Shown: piece after piece, positions 12,170-25,151 of the stretch
Layout of the letters: every line of letters begins with the position of its first letter
How positions within the stretch are numbered: the first letter of the stretch is position 1
Source of the DNA: Pyricularia pennisetigena
Taxonomy: Eukaryota > Ascomycota > Sordariomycetes > Magnaporthales > Pyriculariaceae
DNA: 64,000 nt
Assembly (NCBI RefSeq): GCF_004337985.1
Contig: NC_043741.1
Span: 6,515,077-6,579,076, forward strand
Reading direction: 5' to 3'
Notes under the pieces: model-generated
Databases searched by the model: none
The model's input: the letters and a program-made list of their open reading frames with translations, nothing else
What the model was told of the DNA's origin: nothing
Made by a program: the position numbers and the translations under genes

Positions 12170-13015
12170 GGGGGGCTGGAGGGTCTTGTCCTGAGAGAAG
12201 TCCTGAATGCCGTACTGGGCTGCGGCACCGGAGCTTTCATATCGTGGAATCAATGACTCCCTACTTTTCTTTTTCACTTTATTAGAAATACAGTGCTCAT
12301 AAGGGGGTGACAAGCAGACCCTCGAGCAAGCCATGTAAGACATTATTGTTAGTATAGACCAATACTGGTAGAAAAGTACGATTGGACGACATTTGAAATT
12401 GATCAGGGAATTATGTTCGGGGGGCGTAGAAATTGAGGATAAAATTGAGGATACTTGGAATCCGGAGAGGGAAAAAAAAAAAAAAAGCATCTCATTGGAT
12501 TTGAAAACCTCCGAAGGCTCTGCTGAAAATTCATAGCAGGCCAAAGGTAATTTGTATGCAGCTGTAGGGCTGTTATATGACTTTGTTGGTTGGTGGGCCA
12601 TGTCATTTTCTCTCTGAGATTCTGAGAACCAAGTCAAAAATTCGAATCAACACTTGATCAATGCTGAATGATGATCGCCAACAATTCAAACGGATTTTTG
12701 GAAAGAACAAGCATTTGCCACACAAGGATCCAGCACAAAAAGGACCAACCAACTGGTTAGATTCATACGGCGATTTGGGACTGTGCTGTCTCTGCGCGTG
12801 GACAAGAAAGCATGGTGTTTACTGGAGGAGCCTTGTCGCCCGTGAACAAATCGCAAGTCACTTGAGGTACCTCTGATACATCGACAGCTACCTAATCCAG
12901 GCAATCAATCACCCAACGCCCCAAACTCTTTCAGCAGCAGATTTTTGATGCCCATCAGTTCGTAGCACCAAAAAAAAGAAGAAAAAAAAAAAAAAAAAAC
13001 AGCGCCCACCTAGTC
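12170..13015. other. Intergenic spacer between two WD40 genes
   Basis: About 850 nt with AT-rich 3'-flank sequence and A-rich tracts at about 12470-12486 and 12970-13000 just before the next ATG. No coding signal was seen. Confidence 0.6.
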
Positions 13016-15047
13016 ATGGCGCCGCCCAGAGAAATCCCGGGCTTCTTCTACGGTGAGCATCATGGTCATCAAAATCAGACACTCGGGGCACGGCCAGCAT
13101 CGTCCCCTCTCCGGAATTGAAAGCTGACGTTTTCACCTGCCTCCGAACTAGACGAGGCCAAGAAGAAGTACTTCAAAATCGAGCAGCGAGGCCCTCCGGC
13201 GGCATCGCAGTACTCGGCCCAAAACGTCAAGAAGCGGAGGGCCGAGGCGCGCGACGAGGCCGTCAAGGCCAGGAGGGCAGCCATGCCCAGGGTCAGGCCT
13301 GATTCCCGAAATCCGCTCGCGGACCCCATCGTCGGCGGCCTGTTCCGCCGCGACCTGGGCGAGCACCCTCCCGACCTGGCCAGAGACTGCTGGGCCGACG
13401 GGCTGCAGTTCAAGGGCGCCGCCGCCGTCTCGAGCCCCCGAGCTCAGCCCATCGTCAGCTTCTTGGTCGGAGGCGCGCAGCAGCAGCAGCAAGAGGACGA
13501 CGGTCTTGTGATAGCAGGTATGCGTGCAATCTGCAAATCTACTTCTCACTTGGATTTGGGGAACTTGCGTATGGTTAACACAGCTCAATGATGGCTGGCA
13601 GCAACGTCACGTGGAGAGATGGTCAAAAGCGTCTTCTCGCGGGACAAATACAATCAGTAAGACAGGTCTATTCCTTGGGGTTTCCACGTTGTCCTTGGCG
13701 CAGAAGGGGACGAGAAGGGACACAAAAAAAAAAAAAAAAGCGGAAAGTCTGACACATACCGCTCTCCTATCCACTAGTATTCAGAACAATCCGAGCAGAA
13801 ACTCAATACGCGCCGCAGGAGAAATACCACCCATACCAATGTCAATCACCGGCCTGGCTTGGGGTCGTAGAAACGAGGCCGAGGACCTAGGCTGGCCGGT
13901 GTTTGCATATTCGAGCGCAGAGCTCTACGGAGGCGAACCTAGCATGCCGTTCTTGTATCTATCCCGCGAGCCCTCGGGCCAAATCGACCGAGGATCCTTT
14001 ATAAACCACTACCAGTTCGACTGTCCAGAGGGGACATCCTGCATACCCCCTGTCACCTGTTGCGTCACGGCACCAGGCGCCTCGAGGGGGATCATGGCCG
14101 TCGTTGGAACGAAGCATGGACTTGCCACCATTGAGCGCACCGAATCGGTGAGCGAGGTGGGCTTCGCCGCGAGGTCACCGGGAAGCCGTAACACGGGGAA
14201 CACGGTGCTCGCCCTGGACTTTGTGGACGCCCACCCGGACGTGCTGGTGTTGGGCGGCCGGGGAGGCACGGGAATATGGACTACTGACCTCCGTGAGGCG
14301 GCCAGCCAGCTGGCAGGGGGAGGCGATGACTATACCCACCGACTGGACCGGCCGCCACCGCTTCAACAAAATCTCCTGGGCTGTCATCCAGGTCGCCAGG
14401 ACGCACGCCGCTACGCCGCACTCACGTTCCCTGAATGCACCACGCCCACGACGCGGGTGCGCACCTTACCAAACAGAGACCTCTTGTACGTGCTCGGGGA
14501 CTGGAAGCCCACCCAGCCCCGGCGAAACGACACAAGCTGCCGCTGGCTCGAGGTGTCGAGTGACGTCGGCGGGGCCGTCAACCACGTCGTCTCTCTCAAC
14601 CAGTACCAGGTACTAGCGGCCGGCATCAGCGACCGCATGGACGTCTGGGACATGCGCTGCGGCTTCAGCCAGCAGCGCCAGCAGTATCCGTGCACCAGCT
14701 TCCCGGGCTACAAGAACGCCGCCCGCCTGGGGACGGGCCTGGCCGTCAACAAGAAGCTCGGCATCGTGGCCGCCGCCAACGACCAGGGGCCCGACAGCTT
14801 CTGCCCCGTCAAGCTGCACTCGCTGGCCACCGGGAGGGAGCTGCCGTGCCGCGCCCTCGATGGGGAGGCGCAGCGACTCCAGGACCTGGAGGGCCCCGGC
14901 CACAAGCCCCTGCTGGGTATCCCGTCGCCCTGCCTGCGCTGGGAGTCACTACCCCGCGATCGTGACCCCAGCCTGTTCGTGTCCAGGGGCACCCGTGTGC
15001 TCAAGTTCAGCTTTGGCTTGGAGACTGGGCTGGTCGACGAGTTTTGA
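13016..15047 (+). CDS. DCAF4/WDR21-like WD40 protein (CUL4-DDB1 receptor candidate)
   Basis: Exons 13016-13052, 13152-13517, 13602-13656 and 13778-15047 give 575 residues. The N-terminus MAPPREIPGFFYDEAKKKYF matches the signature opening of the DCAF4 (WDR21) family, PGFYYD followed by a K/R-rich YFKI segment. A basic helix (KKRRAEARDEAVKARR) follows. The C-terminal half is a degenerate beta-propeller with the blade end MDVWDMR at about 14637; this WDxR is the box by which DCAF proteins usually dock on DDB1. The tiny third exon is chosen because the other acceptor, at 13583, brings an immediate stop. Introns have GTGAGC, GTATGC and GTAAGA donors. DCAF4 targets in fungi are not known to me. Confidence 0.78.
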
Positions 15048-15898
15048 CGGGTCCATCGTGCATCTCCTCGCCAAGCCGAGTAAAAAATGTCTCGAGTACG
15101 AGTACTGGACGATGAGGGAAAAAAAAAAAAAAAAAGAAAAAAAGTAAAAGAAAACCTAATTCTAAAATCCTGCATCATGGCGGCTCACCAAGATTACTGC
15201 ATCAATTGCCAAGCCTTGAGACAGAGACTACACATGCTTGGCGAAGGGGAAGGGGATGGCTTTTTGCTTCTTGAGCAAGTAGGTCTATGGCACGAGCACA
15301 TGTCTTGGCAAGCCATGCCTTCTGAACCGGCATTGACACACTACAGAGACTATTTCCACTGCGCCCATATTACCCGAGACATGCTGATGGAAAGAAGAAA
15401 AGGTTTACAAAACAAATCAAGTCTACACGTACACCCGGGTCAACAAAGTGATACTTGTCCGGAACATGGCACCACGGCCTAGTCATAGTAGTAGATAAAT
15501 CACGAACCAAGGGTTCTTACAAAGGCATAGGAGCCTACTTGGTCAAAGGGGACCCACTTCATTTAAAACGACCTCGCAAAAATAATTTTACGGTTTTAGC
15601 ATTAATGTCGTGACTAATAACTGATCGGGTATGACACATGAATCTATCCCGCCCACGAGTAGAATTTAAAACACAAGGAAAGGCAGTAGGTTGCAGTTGA
15701 AGCCAAATACTACCATGCTATCACGACGTCTCGCCCCTCTATGTTCAAAGGGTCGGGGAAAGATGAAGGACGCAGGCAGGGGCCAACGTGGGTATGTGAC
15801 AGGAAAACGAAATGCCATATCTTTCCAATGACGCCCAGCATGACAGACAAATCTCTGAAAAAGAATGATGAGAAATGCCCGCCGCAATTCTAAAACAT
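15048..15898. other. Convergent intergenic region
   Basis: This separates the 3' ends of the DCAF4-like gene (+) and pma1 (-). It holds A-rich tracts at 15120-15150 and AT-rich 3'-flank sequence. No gene is supported. Confidence 0.6.
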
Positions 15899-18800
15899 TT
15901 ATTGCGACTTCTCGTGCTGGGTGGAGACACGCTGGAGAGAAACAACTATAAAAGAAAAGTGTTAGTATCACGTGTTGTGCATATGGACGAAAAGGGGAGG
16001 AACACGTTGAAACTTACCAAAGTCCTCGAGAGACCTCTGCTTTTGGTTGCCCTTAGGGGACTTGCCGTGCATGAGGTTGTCAAAGCCCTGGCTGTCCTGG
16101 AGAATGTAGTAAAGACCGCCCATGATGCAGAAGACACCAAAGGAGAATACCCAGATACGGACGACGGCAACGATGTGGGTCATCTTGCTGCCGACAAACC
16201 AACCCCAGATGGCGAAGCAAGAGGCGATGATGTCGACAACGAAGATAGCACCAGTGAGCTGCCACGAGGGGATGGAAGACCAGAAGGGACCGTTGGCACG
16301 GGTGATGAAGATCAGCCAGTTCTCAGTAAGGGAGATCTCAAGGAAGACGACAGCGTCGATCTGACCGTTGTTCTGGACGATACCACCGTCCTCACCGTGC
16401 ACATACATGGTGGTGATGGTGATGAAGGTACCGATGGCCAGGACAACACCGAGAAGGACGGACATTCCCCAGAGCTTGGGCAGGTTCCACTTAACGGGCG
16501 ACTTGGAGTAAGGAGCGTTGTCGTAGGCGATGGCCAGGGTGGCAATATCGGCAAAGATGGCGATGAAAGCGACCAGGTTGATGTTGAGCGACTGGTTGAG
16601 GGCCGCAATCAGGATACCAAGGTAGATCTCCAAGTGGATGGAAAGAGCGATACGGTAAACGACGTAGGCGTACATACGGTGGAAAATCTGGCGAGAAGTC
16701 TTGAGGGCGTCGATGATGGCACCAAGACCGGGGGCAAGGAAGACGATATCAGCAGCAGAGCGGGCGGCGTCAGAGGCACCCTCGACAGCGATACCGGTAT
16801 CAGCCTTCTTCAGCGACGGAGCGTCGTTGACACCATCACCAGTCATGGCAACCAGGTAACCACGCTGTTGCAGAATCTCGACGACGTTGTACTTGTGCTG
16901 GGGGAAAACCTCGGCGAAACCGTCGGCGGCCTCAACGAAATCGTAGACCTCAGAGCCGGGCATGTCACCGCCACCACCAAGACCCAGGCGCTCAGCATTG
17001 TAGACGTTGGTACCAAGACCGAGCTGGCGAGAGGTCTCACGAGCGATGCCGACAGCATCACCAGTAAGCATCTTGATGGACAGACCCAGGTTCTTGGCCT
17101 CATTGATAGTGCGGGCGGTATCGTGGCGGGGAGGGTCAGAGCAGGGCATGATACCAAGGATCTCCCAGGCACCCTCGCCCCGCTTGCGGGCGACACCGAG
17201 CGAACGGAATCCACGGGTAGCAAACTCCGCGACCTTGTTCTTGTAGTCCTGGTCGACGGCCTCGGGGATCTCGTGGTCCTCCTCGACGGTCTTGAGCACA
17301 AACAGAGGAGCACCCTTGACGCAGGTGATGATCTCACCCTGGGGAGACTCGACAATAGCGGTAACCTTCTTGGAGACGGGGTCGAAGGGGTGGAACTCAA
17401 GGACCTTGTACTTGGACAGGGCAGCCTTGGCGCGGGGGTAGTACTTGAGCGACTTCAGGAAAGCCTTGTCAATGGCGTCCATACCCTTCTTCTTGCGGGA
17501 GGCAGCGAGACAGGCAGTAAGCATGAGGTCTTCGGGCTCGACACCGGCGACGGTGTAGGGCTCAGAGAGCGAGAGCTTGTTCTTGGTCAGAGTACCAGTC
17601 TTGTCGGAGCAAAGAATCTCGACACCAGCAAGGGACTCGATGGCACTGAGCTTCTGAACGATAGCCTTCTTCTTGGCGAGGTAGGCGGCACCGACAGCCA
17701 TGGTGGTGGTGACGACAGCGGGAAGACCGACGGGCACACCAATGATGGTGATGGCCAGGGTGAACTCAAGGATCTGAACAATGGGGTTGTTGCGGTAGAA
17801 AGAGGAGACCCAGACGACCAGGTTGGTGAAGACGACCAGGATCAGGAGAACTGTACCGATGCCGTTGAGCACCTCGGTGAAGTGACCGCTACCGGCGGAG
17901 GCAGCGTTGACAAGGGCGGCAGCGCGACCGACGAAGGTGCTGTCACCAGTGGCGGTGATGACAACAAAAGCCTCACCACGCTTGACGGCGGAAGAAGCAT
18001 AGCACTGGTCGCCCTTGTGCTTGTCGACAGCAAGAGACTCGCCAGTGATGGCAGACTGATCAACCTGGAGATAGGCATCGTCGGTGACAATGCGACCGTC
18101 GGCGGGAATGATGGTACCCTCCTCAACCTGAAGAATGTCACCGGGGACGACCTCGGGAGCCTCGACCTCCTTGAGCTGACCGTCACGGAGGACGACAGCC
18201 TTCAGGGCGAGAGTCTTCTTCAGCTCGTCGACGATGGAACCAGCTTGGAACTCCTGGATGAAACCAACACAAGCGTTAAGCAGCACTGAAGATGGGGTAA
18301 GACGGTTAGCTAATTCGTCCAATCCCGGGTGTGAAATGCCGTCGCGTGTTTACCACGCGGCGTTGCGTTGTCAAATGCAGCGCCATGACAGGGGGTGTTA
18401 CGTACGAAGAGCGCAAATGACGGCGAAATCAACCCAGTGTTGAAGACCGGCAGCAAGGATAACGGCGGCCTGTGGGAAATTGTTAGCTCACTGATCTCCG
18501 AAACAAAGTTTCTGGTTACTTTGCGAATGGATCCCTGGCGAATTGGGCCCGGCCGAGCTAGCCTGTGCAATTTCATGCTGTGCTGACTCGACCCGAGCTC
18601 AATTCCCAAAGTGGGCTTGGATACCCACACATGACCCAGCAACGCACGCGAAGCGCTCGTATGGTATCCAAACCCAACACAGGCATTGGCCGAGCCAGGA
18701 TGTCCACGCTAGGGGGGGAATGAACCGGGGCAATTGTAAACCGTACCTCCATGACGAACTGGACGGGACCAATGAAGTACCCAAGGAACTTCATGATCAA

Positions 18801-19370
18801 GTTCTCCTTCTCTTCCTTCATTTCTGCAATGCGAGTCAGTATACCTTAATTCGAGTCGCGTTGCTTAGATTAGGCGCTGTACTCACGGTTAAGACCATAC
18901 TTGCGGCGACGAGCCTGCACTTCCTGCTCGGTGAGACCGGTGCGAGTCGAAGTTTGGAGCAGGTCCTTGGCAAAAAGTTAGCTTTTAGTTCTTAGCACAG
19001 TAAGTAGGACCGAGGACCGGTTGGGGCGTCAATTGAATTGACTGTCCATCCGAAGTCCCAAAGTTCCCCACCAAAAGACATGAATCTTTTTGCATGGGAT
19101 CTTGTTCCCGATTATGCTCACCTCTGGGATAACACGGGCGGCACCGGGACCGGCTTCCTCCTCCTCCTCCTCAAAGTCGCCATGTCCGTCGACCGACTCG
19201 AGGTCCTCGATCAAGGCATCGATGTCCTCATCTTCCTCCTCCTCCTCGGCGACCTTAGGCTTAGCGGCCGGGTTGTTGTGGGCCAATCCCTCCTTCTCGT
19301 CAAACTTTCCAGACTCGATCGGGGTGTTGATCGCGGGCCCGGCGCCCGTAGGTGCAGTAGAATCAGCCAT
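15899..19370 (-). CDS. pma1: Plasma-membrane H+-ATPase (P3A-type)
   Basis: Exons on the minus strand run 19370-19122, 18965-18887, 18823-18747, 18469-18406, 18285-16018 and 15945-15899, giving 927 residues. The pump exports protons with ATP and drives nutrient uptake. An acidic N-terminus ([20 protein letters not shown]) leads to [12 protein letters not shown] and helices M1-M2. The TGES actuator loop, the phosphorylation site [11 protein letters not shown] (Asp384) and the hinge [20 protein letters not shown] are all present, followed by the M5-M10 helices. The C-terminal regulatory tail reads [20 protein letters not shown] and is split by an intron after LEDF. Without that splice the frame reads into unrelated residues, so the last exon matters. 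All five introns have GT-AG ends and the total length is divisible by three. A probable extra intron lies in the 5' leader. Confidence 0.97.
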
Positions 19371-19548
19371 CGCGGCTGTGAGTGAATGCAGAGAGCGCCG
19401 CTCACTGCCGACGAGTGAATGGTAATTAAGGAAGGTATAAGTTAAGTATTTTAGGTCGAATAAAGGCCCCAAGAGTGTAGAATGTTCCCTAGGTTGTCTT
19501 CACAATCCGTTGTCGAGAAGACGAGGAAAGGACGCGCACGCACAGAGT

Positions 19549-19580
19549 CTGTAGGAAGAGGATTTCTTGTTAGTTCACGT
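19549..19580 (-). other. Probable 3' splice site of a 5'-leader intron of pma1
   Basis: Reading the minus strand, GAACTAACAAG is followed by a pyrimidine-rich stretch and CTACAG ending at 19549, about 180 nt before the pma1 ATG. Branch site, tract and acceptor match the coding introns of this window. A donor further upstream could not be chosen; GTGAGC near 19905 is one option. Confidence 0.45.
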
Positions 19581-21933
19581 TTGGCTTGTAGGCCCTTTGC
19601 TAAATAAAGAATGATAGTTGACTGCGAGGTAGAGGAAATGGATTTGCCTGTGTGCCGCTTGCACATGGCCCCAGTATCAAACAAGGATGGTTGAGAGCTC
19701 CTGGGGTGCATGTACGAACGCGGGGCAGACCAAGACGAGTCCAAAGGTGAGGGAAGGGTGAAGGGCATCAATAGTCATGTGGCGCCAAAGCAGTAGCGGA
19801 AAGGTTATGGCGCGCGCATGGGGAAATGGTAAGGGTCGAAATGTGCTGATGTCCAGTAAATGAGGAATACGAACCTCACAACTGTGTTGACCCAGAGCTC
19901 ACAACAAGCATCAAGGACGCTGAATGCCTTTGCCGGTAACGTGTGTAGTGGGAGGGAAGGAGGAGAGAGCGTGATGGACGGGAAGCGTGGGAGCGTAGCT
20001 TCTTTTATTCTCAACTCGGCGGTTTATTCCCACTGCAAGCCAGACAGGCAGGCGCCCTATTTCGGGGGTGCCACTCGCTAGCATCCATGGACCCGTTCCC
20101 CCAGTGCGAGGGCGTGCAAAAATCAAACGTGCTCACAGTACTGTACTAAAATGTGCAGTGCCTTGTGAACACAAAAAAAAAAAAACAAGTACATACTTTT
20201 TTTGGCAGTCGATCGGGCCTGGCCCGACCACTTTCTCTGCCCACCGGTCTTGCCCGGAGAGGTACAAACAACAGAGGCGCGTGCGGCCAAAAGCTCCCCC
20301 CCCAAGAAAAAGAGGGCCTCCACCAAATCAAAGAAAATTTCCCACTGTGATGGATCCTACCTTGGGCACCCCGGCTCTTGTCCCTGGTACCTTGGAGGTT
20401 TGCCTGTGAGCTCCGTTATCAGCCAATGACGGCAGCAAATTGATACGGGCCCCGCATTGAATTGGGGAGCTTTTCGTAATTTCGCAAGTCCTCTGGTACC
20501 CATCACTCCACGCCCCCCAGGTCGTCCAATCTCGCAGGGACGGATGTGCCTCGGTGCATGGATCCACCTGCCGTACCACACTCCATCGATTTTTCTTTTT
20601 TGCTTGGGGGGAAGAAAGTGGCGGACTGACAGTCATTTACCTTGTCTGGGCTGGCCTGTGTTCAACGCAGGGCGACGACCGGGAGGCGTGAGGGATTTTC
20701 CTGTTCTCTCCCCTTGGTCGCTATCCCACTCCCGCAAATATCTCGCCTCGCCTTCGGTGACCCATATGGACCGACTTTCCTGCTTGTCTCGTTAGTCGTA
20801 CCCTGTTGAAAATGACGACAGCCGGTTGCTAAGGAGCCTGTCATCAAGCGGTCAACGATTCCTCCTCGCCGCTGGAGCTGATAATCTTGTATATCCATTC
20901 AGTCCATTTCCGCATTTCCGAGATTCAAACGCTACAATATAGCAATTCACATGTATTGCCCTGTCTCACGCCCCGATTGATCCTGGTATGTAGGTACTGA
21001 TTATCGAAAGACTTTGTATGGAATGTTTGCAACTTGCGGCCGTCTAATCTGAGTTGTTCAGCCAGTAACAATGCCCAATGCTTTGTGTAAACAAAAAGAA
21101 ACATTGCCAAGACCGCCTCGACATTTAGTTAGTCCCTGGTTGGATATATCCAGGGTTGGCATGTATGGGTTTCCTAGAAACGTGTTGCGGTTGCGCATCC
21201 ATCAATTTCTTTCTGTAAGTCTGTCTCAACCGGCGATGACATCGCTTTGTAGATCAACTAGAGACTCGGCGAGGCCTATCACGGACAATTTACTACTGCA
21301 TAGGCCAGCAGAGTCAGGAATTTGGTACAAAAAAAGCACTCATAGAAAACCCCCTAATAGGATAGCTATTTCCGTTTTCTGGGCATCCGGTGTATGCTCG
21401 TCGGCGCCTTAACGTTGTCGTGGTTCGCATAATAAACAACTGCCTCGCGCGCGTTGGTCGGTCGACCGTTTGGTTAACCGACCATTTTTCCCAAGGACTT
21501 TTTCCAATTGAGTCCTGACAAGGCACAAGCTTTGGATTCTATTCTTTGCCATGGATGTTGTGACTGGGATCAACTTGGGAGCTTTGACTTATGAACGGCC
21601 AGGGCCCGGGGTTATACAGCACAGCAGGCTTGGAGCTGCCCCACCCGAGCTTCCTTACCTTCCATGCCTTGTACCTTGTGGGACTTTGTTTGCCAAGCCC
21701 TAAAACTTTAAGCAGGAGATGACCGTGGCAGTCATTGGCTTGGCAGGCAAACTGACGGTACTCGGACGGACCGACTACTTGGGAACATAGGTCATTGCCA
21801 CGCAGTTCAGAAACGGCGATTGCTAACTCAACCAAAACAAACCCGATCTTTCCGTACATGGCAGTGTCAGGCAGCGCAGTAGACAAACTCACATGATTGA
21901 CCAGTGATGCTATGAATAATGACGCTTTATTGC

Positions 21934-21934
<1 letters not shown>

Positions 21935-21989
<55 letters not shown>
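21935..21989. repeat. Poly(A) plus (GA) microsatellite
   Basis: A run of 26 A is followed directly by about 14 GA units, so the whole block is pure purine on the plus strand. Confidence 0.95.
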
Positions 21990-21993
<4 letters not shown>

Positions 21994-23199
21994 CATTAAC
22001 GCCTTGTTCCGGCTTTTCAAAATTCTGCCACACCTTGATTCACTTTAGCAACAGTGGCGGCGGGCTGACTAAAACCAAGCCCGCAGCCTTTTGGCCCGTT
22101 TGAGCCGTGTCACTTGCAACGCCCAAAACGGCCACACACCCAAGAGTATAGGGGCCTAAAGAAAAGATGGAGAGCTTGAGAGCTCTCCTAGCTCAGCATG
22201 TGTGACTTGAGCCGACGTGAAACAGCCCAATAGCGCAGCCTTTACTCTGAGGGGAGGGCGCCTTTTTTGCGACGGTAACAACCCTACTCGCGTTTCGCTT
22301 GACATGCGTCATGATGGAGGGAGGGATTTATTCGTGTATATTTGTCAGACCTCCGAATATCCTAGTCGTCTACTGTACAAGATCATGAGCCGGATATCGC
22401 GTGCCTCTCTGCCTTACCAGTAGCAAACCAGGGTTTTCCAACCCGCGGAAAAGAATAAACATGAAAAATAAAAACAAAAATAATCCAATGAAATAATTCA
22501 AATAAAATAAGAAGAAGAGAGCCCAACATATGCGCCTTGCTTTGTCAGACTCGACCGCTTATACATTCGGCTCCGGCGGCATTTGGGAAAGCGGTAAAGT
22601 AGATGTGTATATAGTGTGGAGGTTGGAGTGTGGGTAGCGCCGTTTGCCTCAACCTTTTTTTTTCTCGCTCGCCTCGCCGCCTTTTTACCCCGGCTATCAA
22701 CTAATCGCTTGTAATTCCGAGAACGAGGCGTAATGCCGAAAAAATCACGTCAACGACGTTAATGGCTATCTTTCTCTCACTCTTGCGGCTACTGCTGGTT
22801 ATGGTGTATACCTTATGGTCGGCCTCCCCGATGTTGTGGGCCGCGGCGAGAACAGGATATTTTCAGGTGAACGATGGTGCAATTGGCCAGCCAAGTGAAC
22901 AGTAGCCCATACGGAGTACCGTCTCCATGTCCAGTTAGTTAGCGTCCAAGACGACAGCCCATGGTCGCCTCCCTCCTCCGCAAGTGCCTAAAGAGTTTAA
23001 AGGGTTTTCCAGCTGCAGCGTAGATCACAAGCTCCCTGTATGGGTCAAAATAGTATATATCCCCAGCATATCTAGTCTATTCTAGTAGTAGAGTCACAAC
23101 ACTGTATGAGTGTAATTCTACTCGCACGTACACGTGCATTCAGTTTTTCCTTGCAGTGTCTCTCGGTATTATTTCTCACCGATCATAGCCCGAAAACAA

Positions 23200-23310
23200 T
23201 GTCTCTGGATAGTGCCGACCCAGCTTCGCAAGTGAAGGTGAAGAAAGAGGATACAGAACAAGGACAAGGATGGGTGAATGAAGCCCAGTTCCGCAGCGCC
23301 GTCAGTTGAG
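23200..23310 (+). CDS. Doubtful small open frame of 36 codons
   Basis: ATG at 23200 in the context AACAATGTC opens a 36-residue hydrophilic peptide beginning MSLDSADPASQVKVKKEDTE, with a VKKE motif of the SUMO-acceptor type. Upstream at about 23051 is a TATATA-like sequence. Codon choice resembles that of the real genes. It could be a first exon whose partner I cannot find, or chance. No family is recognised. Confidence 0.2.
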
Positions 23311-25124
23311 AGTACAGGCGAGGGAAATCAGGTGACCAGCCGTTGGAACAGAAGCTATTTGTCTGGACTACTCTAGAACTTTTTCTTGTGCTGAATTGCT
23401 TACCCCTCTTCAGTAGGAAGGATGGCAATGGGAATGGGGGGAAACGGGACGCAGGGTCCAGGTGCGGCTTCAGTGCTTGGGTTAGACCAGATTTGAAAAA
23501 CGCTCAACATCCCACTTTGTTCTACGAGAATATCCCAACCAATCGTTTGATTAACTCGAACTGCAAGCTCTGGCCCTGCTCCGTCTTGTCCCGCGAATGT
23601 CACGGGGAAAGAGGAAGGGTAAAAAAAAAAAAGGCGCTTTCGCCAAGTGCCAAGATATTCCATATTTTCTTCCTATGTAGCGCCAGCCAAAACAAACGGC
23701 TTTCTCTCGGTCGATCTGGGGTTCATCTCGGACTGACACTGCTTTTGTTCGCCTGCAACCAGCCTCGCAGAGGTCTCCTTCTAGCCTCTTGGCCCAGACT
23801 TTTTTTTTTGCCCAGCACGAAAGCCCCCTCAGATCTAGTTCTCTACTTTATTTGATGGGCTTTCTTGTTTCTTCCTTGCTTAGCGACATTTCTTACTACC
23901 GATTAAGCTCTACCATCCAAGAGATGCTTGTCTCACTGGGGGTCCAAAATCTGAACCGGTCATTTGCCATCAGAGACCTTGTCGGTATCGCCATAAATGT
24001 GCCGAAAATCTCGACTTGGCAAAAAAGTGCCTTCCGTCTTTACTTCGTTAACAAACTGAGGTCTCCACGATTTGGTACAAATCTATGACATGGGCACGGT
24101 GTGGGGTAGACTGGAGCCATGTGTCAATTGACCAATTACAGTTTGGCCATTATAGCATGGGTATTGACAGGGAATGGGAAATTCTGCGGGCCCCCTAGTT
24201 CGTGGGATGCAGGAGCTCGTCGTTCTCTGCCGGAAAGGGAATCCTTGGCATTCACAATTCTGATTTTATCTTCCCCATTTTTTTTTTTTTGGATTATTAT
24301 TATTATTCGTTGTTGTGTCTATTTTCTCGTACGGTACAGGCGATCTTTTTGTGATTCAGTAGCATAAGGAAATGCCTTTAAAAGCTCGGACAATAATCTC
24401 ACCGGAGCAGCAAAAATACACTCATTTGGTCTTGGCAAAAGTGAATATCTCAATCCAAAAAAAAGACCATCAACAACAAGCCTTTCGCTGCTACCAAGCA
24501 GAGAAAAAAAGTTATCTTGGGCTGTAATGCAGATCGTGCGCCGGTCATCGGGCCTGCCAGACGCCACGGCAGCGCTTGGCGGATGGTGCGCAGACAAGTT
24601 TTCTTGGCCTTTCTGGGCGCGGTTCGTAATGCTCCCAGGTTCACGGATTTTGCAAAGCTCAAACATCTGTTCATCTAACCAACAGATGGGGACGGGGGCC
24701 CGCGCAAACCAGTCTCACTCTCGTGCCGCGACATAGGACGCGAAATCCTCGAATTTTGATAGCCGACGACGGGCGTCACGAAAGGTCTTGGCCTCTGACT
24801 GATTGCGTCACCGACGGGTTTCAAGGCGAGGATGAAATACAGTAGAGTTGGGTAGTTGTACGGGGTTGAGACAACAACATTGGCTAATTCTATGGTAATC
24901 TTTACCGGCGGTGTACGTAGTAAGTCTGCAGCCATCCAACCCCAGTTGAATACATCCATCCCACCACGTAATTCTTAGCAGCAAGCCCAGATGGCCTCGA
25001 GAGAGGAAAAAAAAAATCAGGCTTTTGGAAAGATTGTCGCGATTGCGACCTTGACTCGCGAATTCGTGGGGGTCTCGACTAGCCCGCCCGCCAACGCATC
25101 CTGCCGAGCCCGCCCCCAGGAGAG

Positions 25125-25151
25125 AAAAAAAAAAAAAAAAAAAAAAAAAAA
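25125..25151. repeat. Poly(A) tract, 27 nt
   Basis: An uninterrupted A run following AGAG, in intergenic DNA. Confidence 0.95.

Noticed and set aside
15968..16017. Alternative C-terminus of pma1 read straight through the last intron
   Set aside because: The bases start GTAAGT, and splicing to 15945 restores the family tail [13 protein letters not shown].
15875..18289. 804-codon open frame on the plus strand
   Set aside because: It lies exactly antisense to the pma1 main exon. Its Asp/Gly/Val/Thr-rich composition is the mirror of strong codon bias in pma1, and it has no domain.
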